A stretch of DNA of 64,000 nt from Fagopyrum homotropicum (lineage: Eukaryota > Streptophyta > Magnoliopsida > Caryophyllales > Polygonaceae): NCBI GenBank assembly GCA_033239125.1, contig BSWB01000002.1:9891001-9955000 (forward strand), in the 5' to 3' direction. How positions within the stretch are numbered: the stretch's first letter is position 1; every line of letters begins with the position of its first letter. The position numbers and the translations under genes are program-made. The notes beneath the pieces were generated by a model. The model made no database searches and had not been told where the DNA came from. It saw only the letters and a list, made by a program, of their open reading frames with translations. Shown one piece after another: positions 45,117-58,031 of this stretch.

Positions 45117-45932
45117 CGGTCTTTTCCGGTCCTGAACCAGGACCATAATTCCCAAAAACAATGACCGTGACCATACTGGATTTTCTTATTTGGTCCGGCT
45201 CAAATTTGCATAACCTTAGTAACGAATATCTCATATATCCCACTCAGATATCGGATTGAATCCCGGAGAAACTTTGTGGGTTATTCAATTACTTATAAAT
45301 CAAAACCGGGTTGACCTGTTTTTTTTTGTAAATAACGGTATCAAATATAGGAACAATCAAATCGAATTAATCGATCCGATTAGATACCCTTAACTAGATA
45401 TCAAACCAATGACATTAGCAATAGACGTGAAGTTACTCTTCCAATATTTAATGTATATATATGTAACCTTTTTAATTTTTGAAGGGCATGTATATGTAAC
45501 CTTAATGATAAAAAGATGAATGTACAAACATGAAATTTGCGTAACTCCGGTGATAAATTTTGACAATACACATATTGGTCTCATATTTCCATTTGTCATG
45601 TTGATAAATCAAATCAAGTTTTTAAGTTGCTGTCACACATCGTTCATCCGTGAGGTGGAAATACTTGGACGATCATGAAGGTTGAGACGAACATGAAGAC
45701 TTCGAAGTAACTAGACACATCGCGGCAAGTCTAAAGACCATTATGTAGAAGTTGACAAGAGAATTCGGATGGAGGTAGATCTCTTTAGGAGATGAAGGAG
45801 AAGTCCATAACCAAAAGACTGTTATTACCCTAAAATGAGTTCTACACTTGTATAGCATAAGACTGAGTTAGAACGGATCTAGATTAACCTAGAAAAATCG
45901 AGTTTTAGACCCTTCCCTAAAGGAATCGGTTT
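45117..45932. other. Intergenic, no gene seen
   Basis: AT-rich, short frames only. It begins with CGGTC-rich low-complexity sequence and ends at the Copia target site GGTTT. Confidence 0.45.
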
Positions 45933-46939
45933 TGTTATGTTAATTGATTCTTGTTACACATTGTATCATAGGACTTAGAGATTAAACTAGCACCTTATAC
46001 TATGGTCTAAGTAGAGAGTTGTAAGATGCTCATATGATAGCTTGCTATGTGTTTGATCCTGATGCCTATCATGATCCAAAGTTGTCACTTAGTTAAACTA
46101 AGTGAGGTAGCTTGGTGATTGGTATGGTGACAAGGTTTATATACATGTGTATGCTATTATGTGACTTAGGAGATACTTAGTTGTAATGTGTGTATTTGTG
46201 TGTTGTGTACTCATCCGCCAAAGTTGAAGATTGGGCTTGGCGGCCCAATACTGAAAACCCATCCTCCTTGATCCAGAAGTGAGAGGCCTGCTTACGAGTT
46301 TTGATGAACCGGTCACTTAATGATGGAACCGGTTTTGAGGGTTTATAAGAGTGTGTCATTAAACGATGCATTTGACCTTGGTTAAGCTTTGGTATTTAAG
46401 CTTTTTGAGGCGGCTCTCCAAAAACCCTAGTGAGAGGGCGGCAACTTGAGTGTTCTTCGTCCAAACAAGAGAGAAAGAGAGAGAATAGAGAGAAGAAGAA
46501 GAAAGGATCGCCCAAATCTCGCTTTTGAGTGAGAAGGATCCTTAGAAGAGAAGAGTGATCTGTTATCTCTCGGTTATCATCTCGCCTTTGCTTCGTTGGT
46601 TTGCAAAAGAGACGAAGATCGATATCAGATCTTCGTCGAGGTGCCTTTGAGGGGGCTTTTCTTCACCTTTGCTTCTTTGTATCTCTTGAGTTCTGTTTGT
46701 TTACTTTCTTTGCTAGATCTTAGAAAAGGTGCTAGTGTCTCTTGTCCAGTGTATGTAATCTGAGTTCTTGGAAACCTAGTGAAACCTGGGACCGGATCTC
46801 CCCTCTTGAGGTCTCACAAAGTAGGAGTATTTTACATACTACCGAACAGTGTTACCAAATCGCTTATGTGCTTGTATGTTTGTATCGTTAGTCGGTTCTA
46901 CGGCTAAGGTGTTTAGATTTTTTAGATATTATATTCACA
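45933..46939 (+). mobile_element. 5' LTR of element 2
   Basis: 1007 bp, TGTTATGTTAATTG...ATATTCACA. Its CCCAAATCTCGC...GAGAAGGAT stretch (about 46510) resembles the element 1 LTR, so the two are sister families. Confidence 0.95.
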
Positions 46940-46942
46940 AAT

Positions 46943-46954
46943 TGGTATCAGAGC
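46943..46954 (+). other. Primer-binding site of element 2
   Basis: TGGTATCAGAGC, 3 bp after the 5' LTR. Confidence 0.95.
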
Positions 46955-47235
46955 ATTCTGTGAGTTTTTCTTTCAAATCTGTAAAACCCTAATTTTTGGG
47001 GGTTTTCTGTATTGCTAGGTTTTTTAGTATATCTTGCTTTCTTATCTTGCTTCCGCTTGTTGATTTGCCTTGTGTGGTTAAATCTTCTCTGATTGATACT
47101 TGTAGTGCTCATCTTAGTTGTTTTTTGTTGTTGTGTCTATCCTTGCTTACATTACCTACCTCTTACGTGTTTTATATTTTTTGCTTGTCTGACTATATCT
47201 GACTTCTTTCATTTCTTGTTTGCAGGAAATAAAAT

Positions 47236-50200
47236 ATGACAGAAGCCAGCATCAGACTTAAGCCATATGATGGAGTCTCTGACTTCATCATGTGGCAGGT
47301 CAAAATGAAGGTCATTATGACCAAGGAAAATTGTTGGAGGGTCATAACTGGTGATTACTTGGCAGAAACATCTACAGCCAGAAAAATGGAAATGGATGAA
47401 CAAACACATGCTGAAATCATGATAAGGCTGACTGACGACGTGGCTCGTCAGTTTGTAAGTATCTCATCTGCTAAGCCTTTGTGGGATACTTTAGATAAAC
47501 AGTATAACAAAAAATATTTGCCCTCTATGATATCTACTTTACATAGGTTATTTACATTTAAGATGGATGTGAATGTGACCTTGAATGATAACCTAGATAG
47601 ATTTCTAAAAATGGAAATGGACTTAGAAAGATGTGAGAACTATTAAAGGTACTCATCTTGTTGTTATCCTGCTTGGTTCTTTACCTTCCCAATTTGACAC
47701 TTTTAGGGATGTGATTCAGTATAGTACTGAAACTTTGACTAAGACTAAGATCATAGAATCGATCTATTGTTGATAAAAATGAATCTATGAAAATTTTTAA
47801 GACCAAACCTAATGATAAGAAATCTGAAGTTAAGTCTGAAGTCTTTGTGACTAAAGAGAAGTTTAAAAAGAACAACAAATCAAATAAAAGGGATAAGAAA
47901 GATGACTTCTATGATAAAAACCCTAATAGTGAAAATGACAAGAGAAATAAAAAATGTTTTTACTGTCAAAAAGTTAGTCACTTTATAAATGATTGTAGAA
48001 AGAAAAAGAAAGATGAATCTAGTAAAGGAACTATTGAAAATAATGTTTCCTTGTTTGAAAATATTCATGCTCAATATTCATGTGAACTATTAATGTGTGA
48101 TATTCCTTTCAAATGCAAATCTGATGATTGGATATTAGATTCTGGATGTACCATGCATGCTTGTCTTGATAGAACTCTTTTTTGTTCTTTAGATGTTTTT
48201 GATGGCGGTGATGTCATGTTAGGTGATAACACTACTTTAAAAATAAAAGGGATAGGAAATATACCTATGTGCATGTTTGATGGAAAGATTAGGGTGATAC
48301 AAAATGTTAGATGGGTTCCTGGCCTTAGGAGAAACCTGTTGTCTGAATCTATGTTTGATGACCTAGGTTGTAATATAAATACTAGTAATGGTATAAGAGA
48401 AGTTGTCAAAAATGGTCTTACTCTTATTAGGAGTTCTAAAAAGGGTGGTTTGTACTTTGTAGAACAATCACCTGAATTGAATCTCTCCACTACTGATATT
48501 AATAAAAACAACCTAGAACAAACTACTCTATGGCATAGCAGATTAGGGCACATAGGAAATAATGGCTTGCTTCAGTTACATAAACAAGGCATATTAACTA
48601 ATCAACTGACTAAACTTAGCTTTTGTGAAAACTGTGTGTTTGGTAAAGCTAATAAAAACAGTTTCAATAAATCTTCATATAAAGACAATAAACCTCTAGA
48701 ATATATACACTTAGACCTATGGGGCCCTGCTCATATAGAAACTGTAGGTGGAAAGAAATATTTTATTTCTTTTATTGACCACTATTCTAGAAAAGTTTGG
48801 ATATATTTGTTGAGAACAAAAGATGAAGCCTTTGAAACCTTTAAAATCTGGAAAATTGCAGTTGAAAATGAAACTGACTTAAAAATTAAATGCCTTAGAA
48901 CTGATAATGGCCTAGAGTTTTGTAATGCTAGTTTTAATGAATATTGTAAAACAAATGGCATTAAAAGACATCTAATTGTCCCTTACACTCCTCAACAAAA
49001 TGGTACAGCTGAAAGGATGAATAGAACTCTCTTAGAAAAGGCTAGATGTATACTTATAAGTGCTGGTATGAAACATAGTCTATGGGGTGAAGCTGTAACT
49101 ACAGCAACTTACCTCATTAATAGGTCTCCCTCCTCTGTAATAGACTTTAGGACACCCCAAGAGTTATGGACTAGAAGGAAGCCTAGTATTACTCACCTAA
49201 GGCCCTTTGGGTGCACTGCATATTCCCATATAATACAAGGGAAGCTGCACCCAAGAGCACAAAAGTGTGCAATGCTAGGCTATCCTGAAGGTGTTAAGGG
49301 CTATAAACTTTTACTCATATACAACCACATGATTATAAAGTGATAACATCTAGAAATGTGACCTTTAATGAAAGAGAATTCTATTTTAAAACTAGAAACA
49401 CTAACACTGTTGATAATACTAGTAGCACTGAAAATGAAACTGAATCTGCTAGAAACTTTCACTTCTACACAAATGACCATAATAGGGAAAATCAAATCAT
49501 AGATGAAGAGTTTGACATAGGATATTATCAAACACCTAGTACTAGTGAAGAGAACTATGATGTTGATAATCTTCCTAATAATGATGAAAATGTTGATGAA
49601 AACACTACTATAAGCAGTGAGAACCATAGTTCAGAATCAAGGGGGGTAGAAAATATTGGTGATATCTCTGCTGCTCCTTCATCTCGCTCTGATAATGCAT
49701 TGCATGATAATAATGATGATACCTTGCATGATAATGGTGATTACTTGCATGATAATGATGATCACAACTATCAGTTAACTAGAGATAGAAATCCTAGGGT
49801 TAGAATACCTAATAGGAGATACAATGATTCTGAATATGTTCTGTTTACAAATGATTTCAATGTTGTTGAGTATGCTTTCCTGACTGGTGATGTTGTTGAT
49901 AATCCATATACTCCCGACACATATAAGCAAGCTATGAATTGCTCTCAATCGAAAAATTAGAAACTAGCCATGCAAGATGAAATAGATTTCATGATTGTTA
50001 ACAAAACTTGGGTGTTAATAGCTAAACCTGAATATGTTAAACTTGTGCCTTGTAAATGGATTTATAAACTAAAGGAAGCTACTAAACTGAATGAACCACC
50101 TAGATACAAAGCTAGGTTAGTTGCTAAAGGTTTTACCCAAAGAGAGGGAATTGATTACACTGATATATTTGCCCCTGTTGTCAAATATAAAACCATGAGA

Positions 50201-51454
50201 TTGTTGCTTGCTTTTGCTATTGTGCATGATTGGGATATAGAACAAATGGATGTAAAAACTGCATTTTTACATGGTAATCTGGATGAAACTATCTATATGA
50301 AACAACTTGAGGGTTTTGTAGATAAATCTAAACCTGATCACGTTAGCTTGCTTAAAAAATCCATCTATGGCTTAAAACAGTCACCTAGACAATGGAACCT
50401 TAAGTTTGATGAATGCATGAAAAACTTAGGATGTTTAAGAAGCAATTATGATTACTGTTTGTACTTTAAAGGCATATCTTCCATGAATCCCTTGTTTGTG
50501 CTATTATATGTTGATGATATACTGCTCATTAGTAAGTCTGCTGTATTGATTGCTGGTGCTAAAAGGGATTTAAAATCTAATTTTGACATGAAAGATATGG
50601 GTCCTGCATAGAAAATTTTAGGTGTTAAAATCATAAGGGATAGAAAGCATAAGAAGATGTGGTTATCTCAAGTTGATAAGTTTTAGAAAAGTTCAATATG
50701 AAGCATGCTAAACCCACTTCTATACCCTTAGGAGGGCACCTTGATTTAACTAAGCAACATTGTCCTAGTAATCAAGCTGAAATTGATAAAATGGCAAAAA
50801 CTCCCTATGACGTGGCTGTTGGTTCTATCATGTATGCTATGTTATGCACTAGACCTGATCTTGTTTTTGGTATAAGTGTGTTGAGTAGATACATATCCAA
50901 TCCTGGTGAATTACATTGGACTGCTATGAAATATATTCTTAGATATATCAGTGGAACTAAAGACTTGTGTTTGATGTTTTCTGAGCATGATAATATTGGT
51001 GAAGTGTTTGGTTATGTAGATTCTGATTATGCTAGCAATAAGGATAATAGAAAATCTACCACTACTTATTTTTACACTTGGAGTGATAATTGTGTTTCAT
51101 GGAAATCTCAACAATAATTTGTGGTTGCTTTAACCTCTACTGAAGTTGAATATATTGCTGCAGTTGAAGCTTCTAAAGAAGCTATTTGGCTTAAGGGTCT
51201 TGTTAGTGAAATATCTCATAAACCTTGTGTTCTTGTAATTCATTTGGATAGTCAAAGTGCTTTGTATTTGTGTAAAGATCCTGTTTATCATGAAAGATCT
51301 AAACATATTGATGTTAGAAATCATTTCATTCGAGATAGGGTTAAAAAAGAAACACTTCTTAGTTAAGAAAATTAAGTGTGACTTGAATCTTGCTGACTTT
51401 GGAACAAAAATTGTAATTGCTGATAAATTTGCCTTCTGTAGAAATTTTCTATAG
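47236..51454 (+). pseudogene. Copia gag-pol of element 2, inactivated
   Basis: Gag from ATG 47236 (MTEASIRLKPYDGVSDF) to a frame break near 47640. A long frame 47787-49343 then carries the zinc knuckle CFYCQKVSHFINDC, protease WILDSGCTMHA and integrase (HSRLGHIGNNG, LDLWGPAH, DNGLEFCN, NGTAERMNRTLLEKAR). The frame shifts near 49330 into the Asp/Asn/Glu-rich linker with repeated LHDN units (near 49700). A TAG at 49958 replaces Trp. RT follows with QMDVKTAFLHG, YGLKQSPRQWN and LYVDDILL. A TAG at 50608, a short deletion near 50680, a TAA at 51115 and a shift near 51360 complete the damage. Domain order is standard. Confidence 0.95.
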
Positions 51455-51576
51455 ATTTTTTATGTTCCTTGAGTGTTGTACAAGTCATGGACTGATGACG
51501 GATAAGAATGATGGTCTAAGGCACACTATTGGGGGACATAACCAGATTGCAATGATACAAGAATCAGGAGGGCATC

Positions 51577-51742
51577 TGTTATGTTAATTGATTCTTGTTA
51601 CACATTGTATCATAGGACTTAGAGTAGGAGTATTTTACATACTACCAAACTGTGTTACCAAATCGCTTGTGTGCTTGTATATTTGTATCTTTAGTCGGTT
51701 CTACGGCTAAGGTGTTTAGATTTGTTAGATATTATATTTACA
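51577..51742 (+). mobile_element. 3' LTR of element 2 with internal deletion
   Basis: Only 166 bp. The first 46 or so bp match the 5' LTR start and the rest matches its last 120 bp. The missing 841 bp correspond to about 45980-46821, with AG at both break edges. About 7 substitutions in the 166 shared bases. Confidence 0.95.
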
Positions 51743-53129
51743 GGTTTAACTATAAATAGGGATGTCACTCCTCAATTATATGATTTGTCAAAATTCATCA
51801 AAATTCATCCAATTATCATGCATACAAAAATTTCTTGTGAAACTCTACTTAAAGTAATATAAAGATATGATTTACGGATAAATCCTCAAGTGTTATCTGT
51901 AATGCTTTCACGTTTATATACTTAGTACATTTGGGCAGTCTTTGTCATCCTTTTTGTTACAACATTGTGATTACATTATTAACAAAATACATCCACTAAC
52001 GAATGGCGTTAAAAGTCATAGCGTACAAACCATATACCAATGAACATTAGTAAATGCAGTAAATTTTCCTAATGAAGTAAGTAAAATAAACCAAGAATCA
52101 CCATCTTTGTATAACTAGTGTAAAATTTACGTATCTATCATCTTAATGACGCAATAAAAACGAAGAATGTGATGTTGATTTAGCAATTGTGAATTTTAAA
52201 CATGTGGATGTGACTTAAATTTTTGTCCAATCCAATATAATAGAATGAAGTAGAGAAAGAAAAGAGTATGTGAACCGGACAATTTAAAATGGCAGGCTTT
52301 TTTATGTGGCTAAATAATGCAGTAAAGAGGGTAGATAAATATGGGGTCCGAAAGCTACGTTGTAGGGATGATTCATGTGTTTGCTATGTAGTGGTTGTCA
52401 TTTCTTCAATAGTATTCCCTTCCAAGGAGATAATAATTCATCTTTATGGGTGGTGAATTGGAGATCATCTACGGCTATAGAGATACTTTGGTAAGTTACG
52501 AAACACGTGTGTTTAAATATGCTCATCTTTCAACTCGTAATTGAACCAAATTTTCGGTTCAGGTCCGGGTGGGTCGGTTGGACCAAATTTTTTTTTGAAA
52601 ATTTTTCATTTTTGGGTCAAGAATTGGACCCTTTACAAATTCGGCATTTCGGTTGAATAATAGTTATCCAGTTCAAGTCCGATCCGGTCCAAAATTTCAG
52701 TCCTGGATGAATTTTGAACATGCTTATCTACAATAAGTTGTCCGACAAACTTAAACTACCTAAAAAAAAGTTCATATTAACAATTTCAATGAGCTATAGA
52801 GATACTTTCGTAAAATAAGGATTTGAAAAGTTTAGAGCATTGTAACCCCAGAAAAATCAATTTTGATTTCTTTATTTATTTTTTTTTTACTTTATTATTA
52901 GAACTCAAAATATGGGTCAGATTTAGTTTTTCTACGGAGAAACTTCTCTCTATTCATCACATTGATTCTCTCAAATCTGGCATTTCAATTATTAATTTGT
53001 TTCTTATATAAGTAAAGAAACTCGGAGTATATGGGATAAAGATACTCTTAATTTAACATCTCAAAGGCTTTAAATACACAAAATGACCAAATAACTAACT
53101 AGGAAGCAAATAAAAGATATAAGGAATGT
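51743..53129. other. Intergenic, no gene seen
   Basis: AT-rich. Contains an AACCAAATTTTCGG/GGTCGGTTGGACC-rich run (52545-52710) and two near-copies of GCTATAGAGATACTTT (52476, 52793). Small frames have no support. Confidence 0.45.
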
Positions 53130-53178
53130 TAATAAAAAAAAGATCTTTAAGAAGATCTCGATCTCGATTTTATCACGA
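53130..53178. repeat. Direct repeat, left copy (LTR-fragment candidate)
   Basis: AATAAAAAAAAGATC..., AAGAAGATCTCGATCTCG, ATTTTATCACGATCTT. Repeated at 53508-53572 around a Copia pol end, as LTR remnants would be. Confidence 0.55.
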
Positions 53179-53196
53179 TCTTATCACGAATTTTCA

Positions 53197-53400
53197 AGCC
53201 AGTGGTGGGTGATGCACAAAACCGAGCTTGAATATGAGAAATTGAATGTGACTCGGACCTAAAGCCTTTGTAAACAAATATGTCAATTGGTCGGCGAAAC
53301 GTGTAAAACATGTGCAAGAAGTTATGAGGGTTTTTTTACGCTCATCTCGACTTGCCTTTGAAAATATTTTGCTCATTTTAGACAATGAATCTTGAACGAA
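53197..53400 (-). pseudogene. Copia pol C-terminal relic
   Basis: Minus strand reads SCTCFTRFADQLTYLFTKAL then GPSHIQFLIFKLG, the RNase H terminal motif (QLAD.FTKAL...L..KLG) of Copia polyproteins. About 60 residues remain. Confidence 0.75.
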
Positions 53401-53507
53401 AGTTGTTGGTTGTCCTTTGTTTTGTTTGACGACAATATGTCGTCGGTTTGTGTGGCGACAATAGGACGTCGGTTTGGTTATTGGTCCTAATACGACATTG
53501 GTTGAAT

Positions 53508-53572
53508 GATAATAAAAAAGAGATATGATCTAATTAAGAAGATCTCGATCTCGATTTTATCACGATCTTCAG
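53508..53572. repeat. Direct repeat, right copy (LTR-fragment candidate)
   Basis: Pairs with 53130-53178. It adjoins GTAAGTTAC...CGTGTGTTTAAATATGC (53569-53600), which is itself a second copy of 52492-52520. Confidence 0.55.
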
Positions 53573-53613
53573 TAAGTTACCTAAACGTGTGTTTAAATAT
53601 GCGGGTTTTGCTC

Positions 53614-54449
53614 ATCTTTAGAGTTTAAAAAAAAAAAAAATTTTTGAATTGTTTTTTTTGTTTTTTTTAATATCTGTTTTAAAGGATTTTTCCCCTCAAA
53701 TACGGGTGTGGACTTAAAAATGGACCGTCCAATAATCAAATGTCGAAAATTTATTTATATTTAATGTGAAATGTATCTCTTCTCTTAGTTTGAACCGACC
53801 AGACAAATAGAAAGTGGCTATGTAGGATATGAAAAGAGGCAAACGATGAATACGACGTTACATATGTGGTGCACTCTCCATCGGACGGCTTATATCACAT
53901 CTTCATATTTATGCTCCATTTCTTTTTATCATGTTTCCCCTTTAAATGGTAAGCATCCGTCCACACCGTAAAGCTTGACTTGGACGAGGACGAGTTATGT
54001 CAAGTGTTAGTTGTGGAGTCTGATGTATTGAATTATTCGTAATAAAATATAGTGTAAAATTTGGTTTGGTAGTTGTCTCATACAGTCACATATTCATCAC
54101 GAACTAAATAACCAAGTTAGGAATCGGTATTTTATCCGGCCTAAGATCCCGACTTGAATATCCGGACATTCAGATTCAAGATCGAGGGACAGTAATGATG
54201 ACCTGAATTTGTCCAAGTCTAAAGTAAAACTCATGAGTATACTTGTGATATAACTTTGTATTAAATTGAATTGAGGAGAAGAAATAGGTACAAAATATCT
54301 CATCTCACTTTCGTGTATGTTTAGTGGGGGGTACCTAGTACTGGTAGTTGCTCAATAGCACGTTCATGATGCATTCCATGTGTATGTTTTCCTTCCCATT
54401 TTGCGCCACGTCCACTATGGCTTCATATTTGTTTCTACGAATCGGAGTA
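53614..54449. other. Intergenic, no gene seen
   Basis: A/T homopolymer runs at 53622-53670, then unremarkable AT-rich sequence. Confidence 0.45.
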
Positions 54450-54655
54450 GGGTGTAATACGAGTCGAGCATTGACATGTTCAAGCTTGGTTCGTTTATAA
54501 ACGAGACGAGTGCGAGCTTAAAATTTTATATGAAATTTAAAAAAGTGTACATATTCAGGCTATTCAACTGATTTAGAGAGTGAACAAGCTCGAATCAAAC
54601 TTTTAATAAATCAAATATGAGCCAAGTTTAAGTAATATGTCTCATATGACACACC
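54450..54655. mobile_element. Short TIR-like element, GGGTGT ends
   Basis: GGGTGTAATACGAG (54450) to ATATGACACACC (54655), flanked by TA on both sides. Interior CGAGTCGAGCATTGACATG and CGTTTATAAACGAG match the 43643 repeat. Confidence 0.6.
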
Positions 54656-55267
54656 TATTAAAGTGTTATATAGTTTTAAAGTTTTGAACTCTACATTTCA
54701 CCCATTATCAACTAGAAATTTGAATTTATGTTTTTAGATTAAATATAATTAATCATATTTACATCCTCCGTCTATTAATATTTTACGTTTAGTCTCTTAG
54801 AGCATTAATTATCATGTATATGTGTACACGGCCAACAAACTTTTCTCTAAACAAAATACACCTTACCATAAGATCTATCTGAGCATTATTCTGTTTAACA
54901 GTCTTCTTCGGCCGCTCGTTAGAAAAATATGTTGTGCATCTTAAGCAGTTCCGAAGGGAGATGACTTGGTTTATTCTAAAAAAGTAGGAGTAATGTACAT
55001 GAATTATCGGGAGATCAAAAAAGATGGAAGAGTGAGCCTGTCAGTCAGTGTTCAAAACCCCTAAATACATATTTGTATGGCATTATGGGCTAACGCAGAG
55101 ATACAAATGTTTGAGCCGCGCATACAACAAGGGCCCTACTGCGCAGATGCCAAGGCGTCCAAACACTAGTGTTGGTTGCCGCTCCTCAGTTGATTTCACG
55201 CGTCCTCCTCTTGGGAACGGCCGCTGCACCTTCGATGGTTTAACGTCACTTGTTAGAGGCGTGCTTA
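54656..55267. other. Intergenic, no gene seen
   Basis: A locally GC-richer patch at 55090-55260 keeps an open frame (55048-55335) but shows no recognisable domain; treated as unsupported. Confidence 0.4.
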
Positions 55268-55984
55268 GGAGTGTTAATGGGTCGGATTTGGGGTGGGAGT
55301 ACCCTATTCATCATCATCATCTCCGTTTAGTATAATGCCCCAGTTCCCATCCTCATCCCCTTCAGTAATGAGAATTGTCCTCATCCCATCCCATCGATAT
55401 TCGTCCTCATCCGGAATCCCCGTCCCCAATTAATTTTCCCCATTTAAAAATTTATGCGTTTTTCCCATAAAAATCTCTATCTCCATCTTACTTTAACTTT
55501 TAGGAGTTTGACAAAAACATTAACTCGTATAATATATGTGAAATTAGACCATAAAAAAACAAAGTTGTTACTTTGTTTAACTATATAAATAAAAAACACG
55601 AGAAAAAAAAACAAGAAGAAAACTTCATTTAAAAAAATAATAATACAAATTTGCCAAAATAAAGTTATACCGTGTATATATTAGGTTTTGTTCGTTCAAG
55701 TAGAATCTAGACTCATAATACAAACTAGTAAACTAAAATAAATATATCTTACTAACATTTAGATTACGATGTTAAGATAAAGTGTTATATTATTTTATCG
55801 TTTAATTTTATGGTTTAGAATTTAGTTTACACCACCGAAACATGTATTTGAGAGCCTAATACACACGTAAAAAAAACACAACATGTAGTTTGTCATCATT
55901 TGATCATCGTGATTTGATATTTGTGACGTATTCAAAAATTTCACGAAGGTGTTATCCTCTATGGATCTATATGACCGGATAGTT

Positions 55985-56612
55985 GGTTGAGCTTAGTCCC
56001 GCAACAAAGTCTGTACAATCTCCACTCGACGGTCCTCTGGGCAACGAATCGACTTCAAAGCTGAGTCAACATAACCTAGTCATAACTCCACCTCCGGTCT
56101 TGTCTTTCATGTGAAATTAGGTATCTTCAGCTGGTTGAAAGACTTCAACCAACTATCCATATGCCGGTCTCGGCTCTCTCGCCTCATCCTGAACTCTGAC
56201 ACCCTCAGCAGCTCTCACAGGTGCAGCTACCACCTATGTCACTCTCTACGAAACCTCAACAAATCTCGTAGGTACCGGTGGTGTTGGGGCAGGCCCCCTT
56301 GTCCTAATGGCCTCCTCGACCCTTCTAGACATAGTCACGGTAAGCAGATACTCCGATGGACACTCGACCGGACTCGGTCGATTGTGCTCTATGTGCACCG
56401 GACCTAGCAGCGGTCTCGTTCCCTACCTCGGAACAACACTCTCAGCAACTTCTTCAACAAACGCCTCACCGACAGGCGGGTCAGCAACAAGTGCTTGGCC
56501 CCGACTTTTAGTGGAGGTCTTTCTGCACGTCCTCGTCCGCAAACTGTAGGTGGAAGAGGTGGTCGACCCCTTCCTTACCCTATAGCAGATGTAGCTCTAT
56601 TACGTGCCATCT
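55985..56612 (-). pseudogene. Gypsy gag N-terminal relic
   Basis: From ATG 56612 in minus sense (MARNRATS, then a stop) the frame is broken. Near 56150 it reads WLKSFNQLKIPNF, the short hydrophobic block at the gag core of plant Gypsy elements. GC content is higher than the flanks. Sequence beyond about 55985 is unrelated, so the element is truncated. Confidence 0.5.
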
Positions 56613-56879
56613 GCTATAGGGGTGTATATTTTATATATAAGGCCATACTATCAAAATTATACTACTGCAAAATCCAGGAAAAACACATAACAAGCCAACA
56701 GAAGAGAAAGAAAACTAAGCTGCAGAGATCTGTGGAAGTAATGGTGGTTCCCCGTACATCTATCCCAGACCAACAACACAAGTTTAAAATCAAAAACACA
56801 TTTTTTTAAAAACTTAGACCCTTGCGGATTCTGTTTATTTATCTATTCGGCCTTTACGAGTGTCATTGTTGTAAATCTA

Positions 56880-56893
56880 GACCTATGATACCA
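56880..56893 (-). other. Primer-binding site of the Gypsy element
   Basis: Minus sense TGGTATCATAGGTC, starting 3 bp after the LTR end; resembles the tRNA-Met type site with two or three changes. Its place fixes the adjoining LTR as a 5' LTR. Confidence 0.65.
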
Positions 56894-57541
56894 TATTGTA
56901 ACACCCCAAATTCTAGGAACTCGGATTGTTACGTGTTGGGACCTCACAATGGGTCCCGACCCTCAGAGTACCAACAATAACATCGGATCTTGCAACGAGG
57001 CACAAATAATAAAAACCAAAATAGATAAAATGTCAAAAGGTATAACAAAGGAAAAACGCAAGACTCTCAGCCGAGTTCAACAACAAATTGGAAAAGACAA
57101 CAACTGAAATATAAACCCCGATCCCGTCTTATAATGTACGGGAACCCCGGTTGACCACTCCGTCTGGATCACTCAATAACATCTCTAACCTACAAGGAAT
57201 CTACAACGACGGTATAAAGTATAAACCGTTAGCTAACATTCTAGATATCAGAAAGACAGTCACGACACAACCACATATAAGATTATAAACACATAGCATG
57301 CTCACACACAACCCGATTATTATCTTTGCATGAGTTGTCCATTGCTAATTCAACTTCTTTTGTGGCACGAGAATCTCCCGAAACTCGCTTCCGATTCTAT
57401 TACCGATGGAATAGATCAGATGCATCTATCCGTTACCTGTGGGCCTAGTCGCAAGAGCACCTCCCAGTTTTCCAATTCAGAACTAGACAAGTGGTCACCG
57501 CCCGGTTATAATACACTTGGGCCAATTACGGTATAAGGTCA

Positions 57542-57831
57542 TGTAACATCCGAAATTTTTATTCCGGATGGTTAGCGAGTTATCGACCTTTCCGCGTTAG
57601 CGGCTCAGTTTTCCCGCATGCACGGGATGCTGAGTGACGGGATTTGATTCCTAATCCCGTCCCGACCTTTTTCTTTTCCGTCTTGCATACATTAAAACGT
57701 TTTCGAGTTTTGAGCCTTTATTTGTGCCATGTTGGAAAGGTCCGGTGAGATTGTTGTCAGGCAAAGGGTCGGGACCCATTGTGTGGTCTCGCCCGTAGCA
57801 TTCAGATATCCCGCGGATTCGGGGTGTTACA
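57542..57831 (+). mobile_element. Solo LTR (Gypsy type) nested in the Gypsy 5' LTR
   Basis: 290 bp, TGTAACATCCGAAATT...TTCGGGGTGTTACA, flanked by a perfect 5-bp duplication GGTCA (57537-57541, 57832-57836). It lies in opposite orientation to its host LTR. Its 3' end shares GGGTCGGGACCCATTGTG and GGGGTGTTACA with the host, so the two families are related. Confidence 0.85.
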
Positions 57832-58031
57832 GGTCATCCTAGTCCGGTTTTCCGTTATAGCGTTAAAGAACAAACACCACCAATATGATCAAACTAATAT
57901 ACGGAACGCAACTAAGTAAGTCCAAGGGACTTACCTGAATCAAAGGTAACTCAAACTTAGCTAAGCTGCTCAACTTCCCAAAGGAAAAGATCTACGCCTG
58001 CTCAGACAAGGCATCACGTATCAGAAACTAT

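Larger units (their letters stand above)
45933..51742 (+). mobile_element. Complete Copia-type LTR retrotransposon (element 2)
   Basis: 5810 bp flanked by a perfect 5-bp duplication GGTTT (45928-45932, 51743-51747). Related to element 1 by gag-pol wording and by the same purine tract context (ACAAGAATCAGGAGGGCATC against CAAGAATTAAGAGGGCAAAT). The 3' LTR has lost most of its length. Inactive. Confidence 0.97.

Noticed and set aside
55048..55335. 95-residue frame as a protein gene
   Set aside because: No recognisable motif, no promoter or splice context, and the end runs into the arm of a transposon.
56897..57831. A single 935-bp LTR with TGTAACACCCC and GGGGTGTTACA ends
   Set aside because: The GGTCA duplication at 57537-57541 and 57832-57836 and the primer site beside 56897 show two different LTRs that share end sequence.
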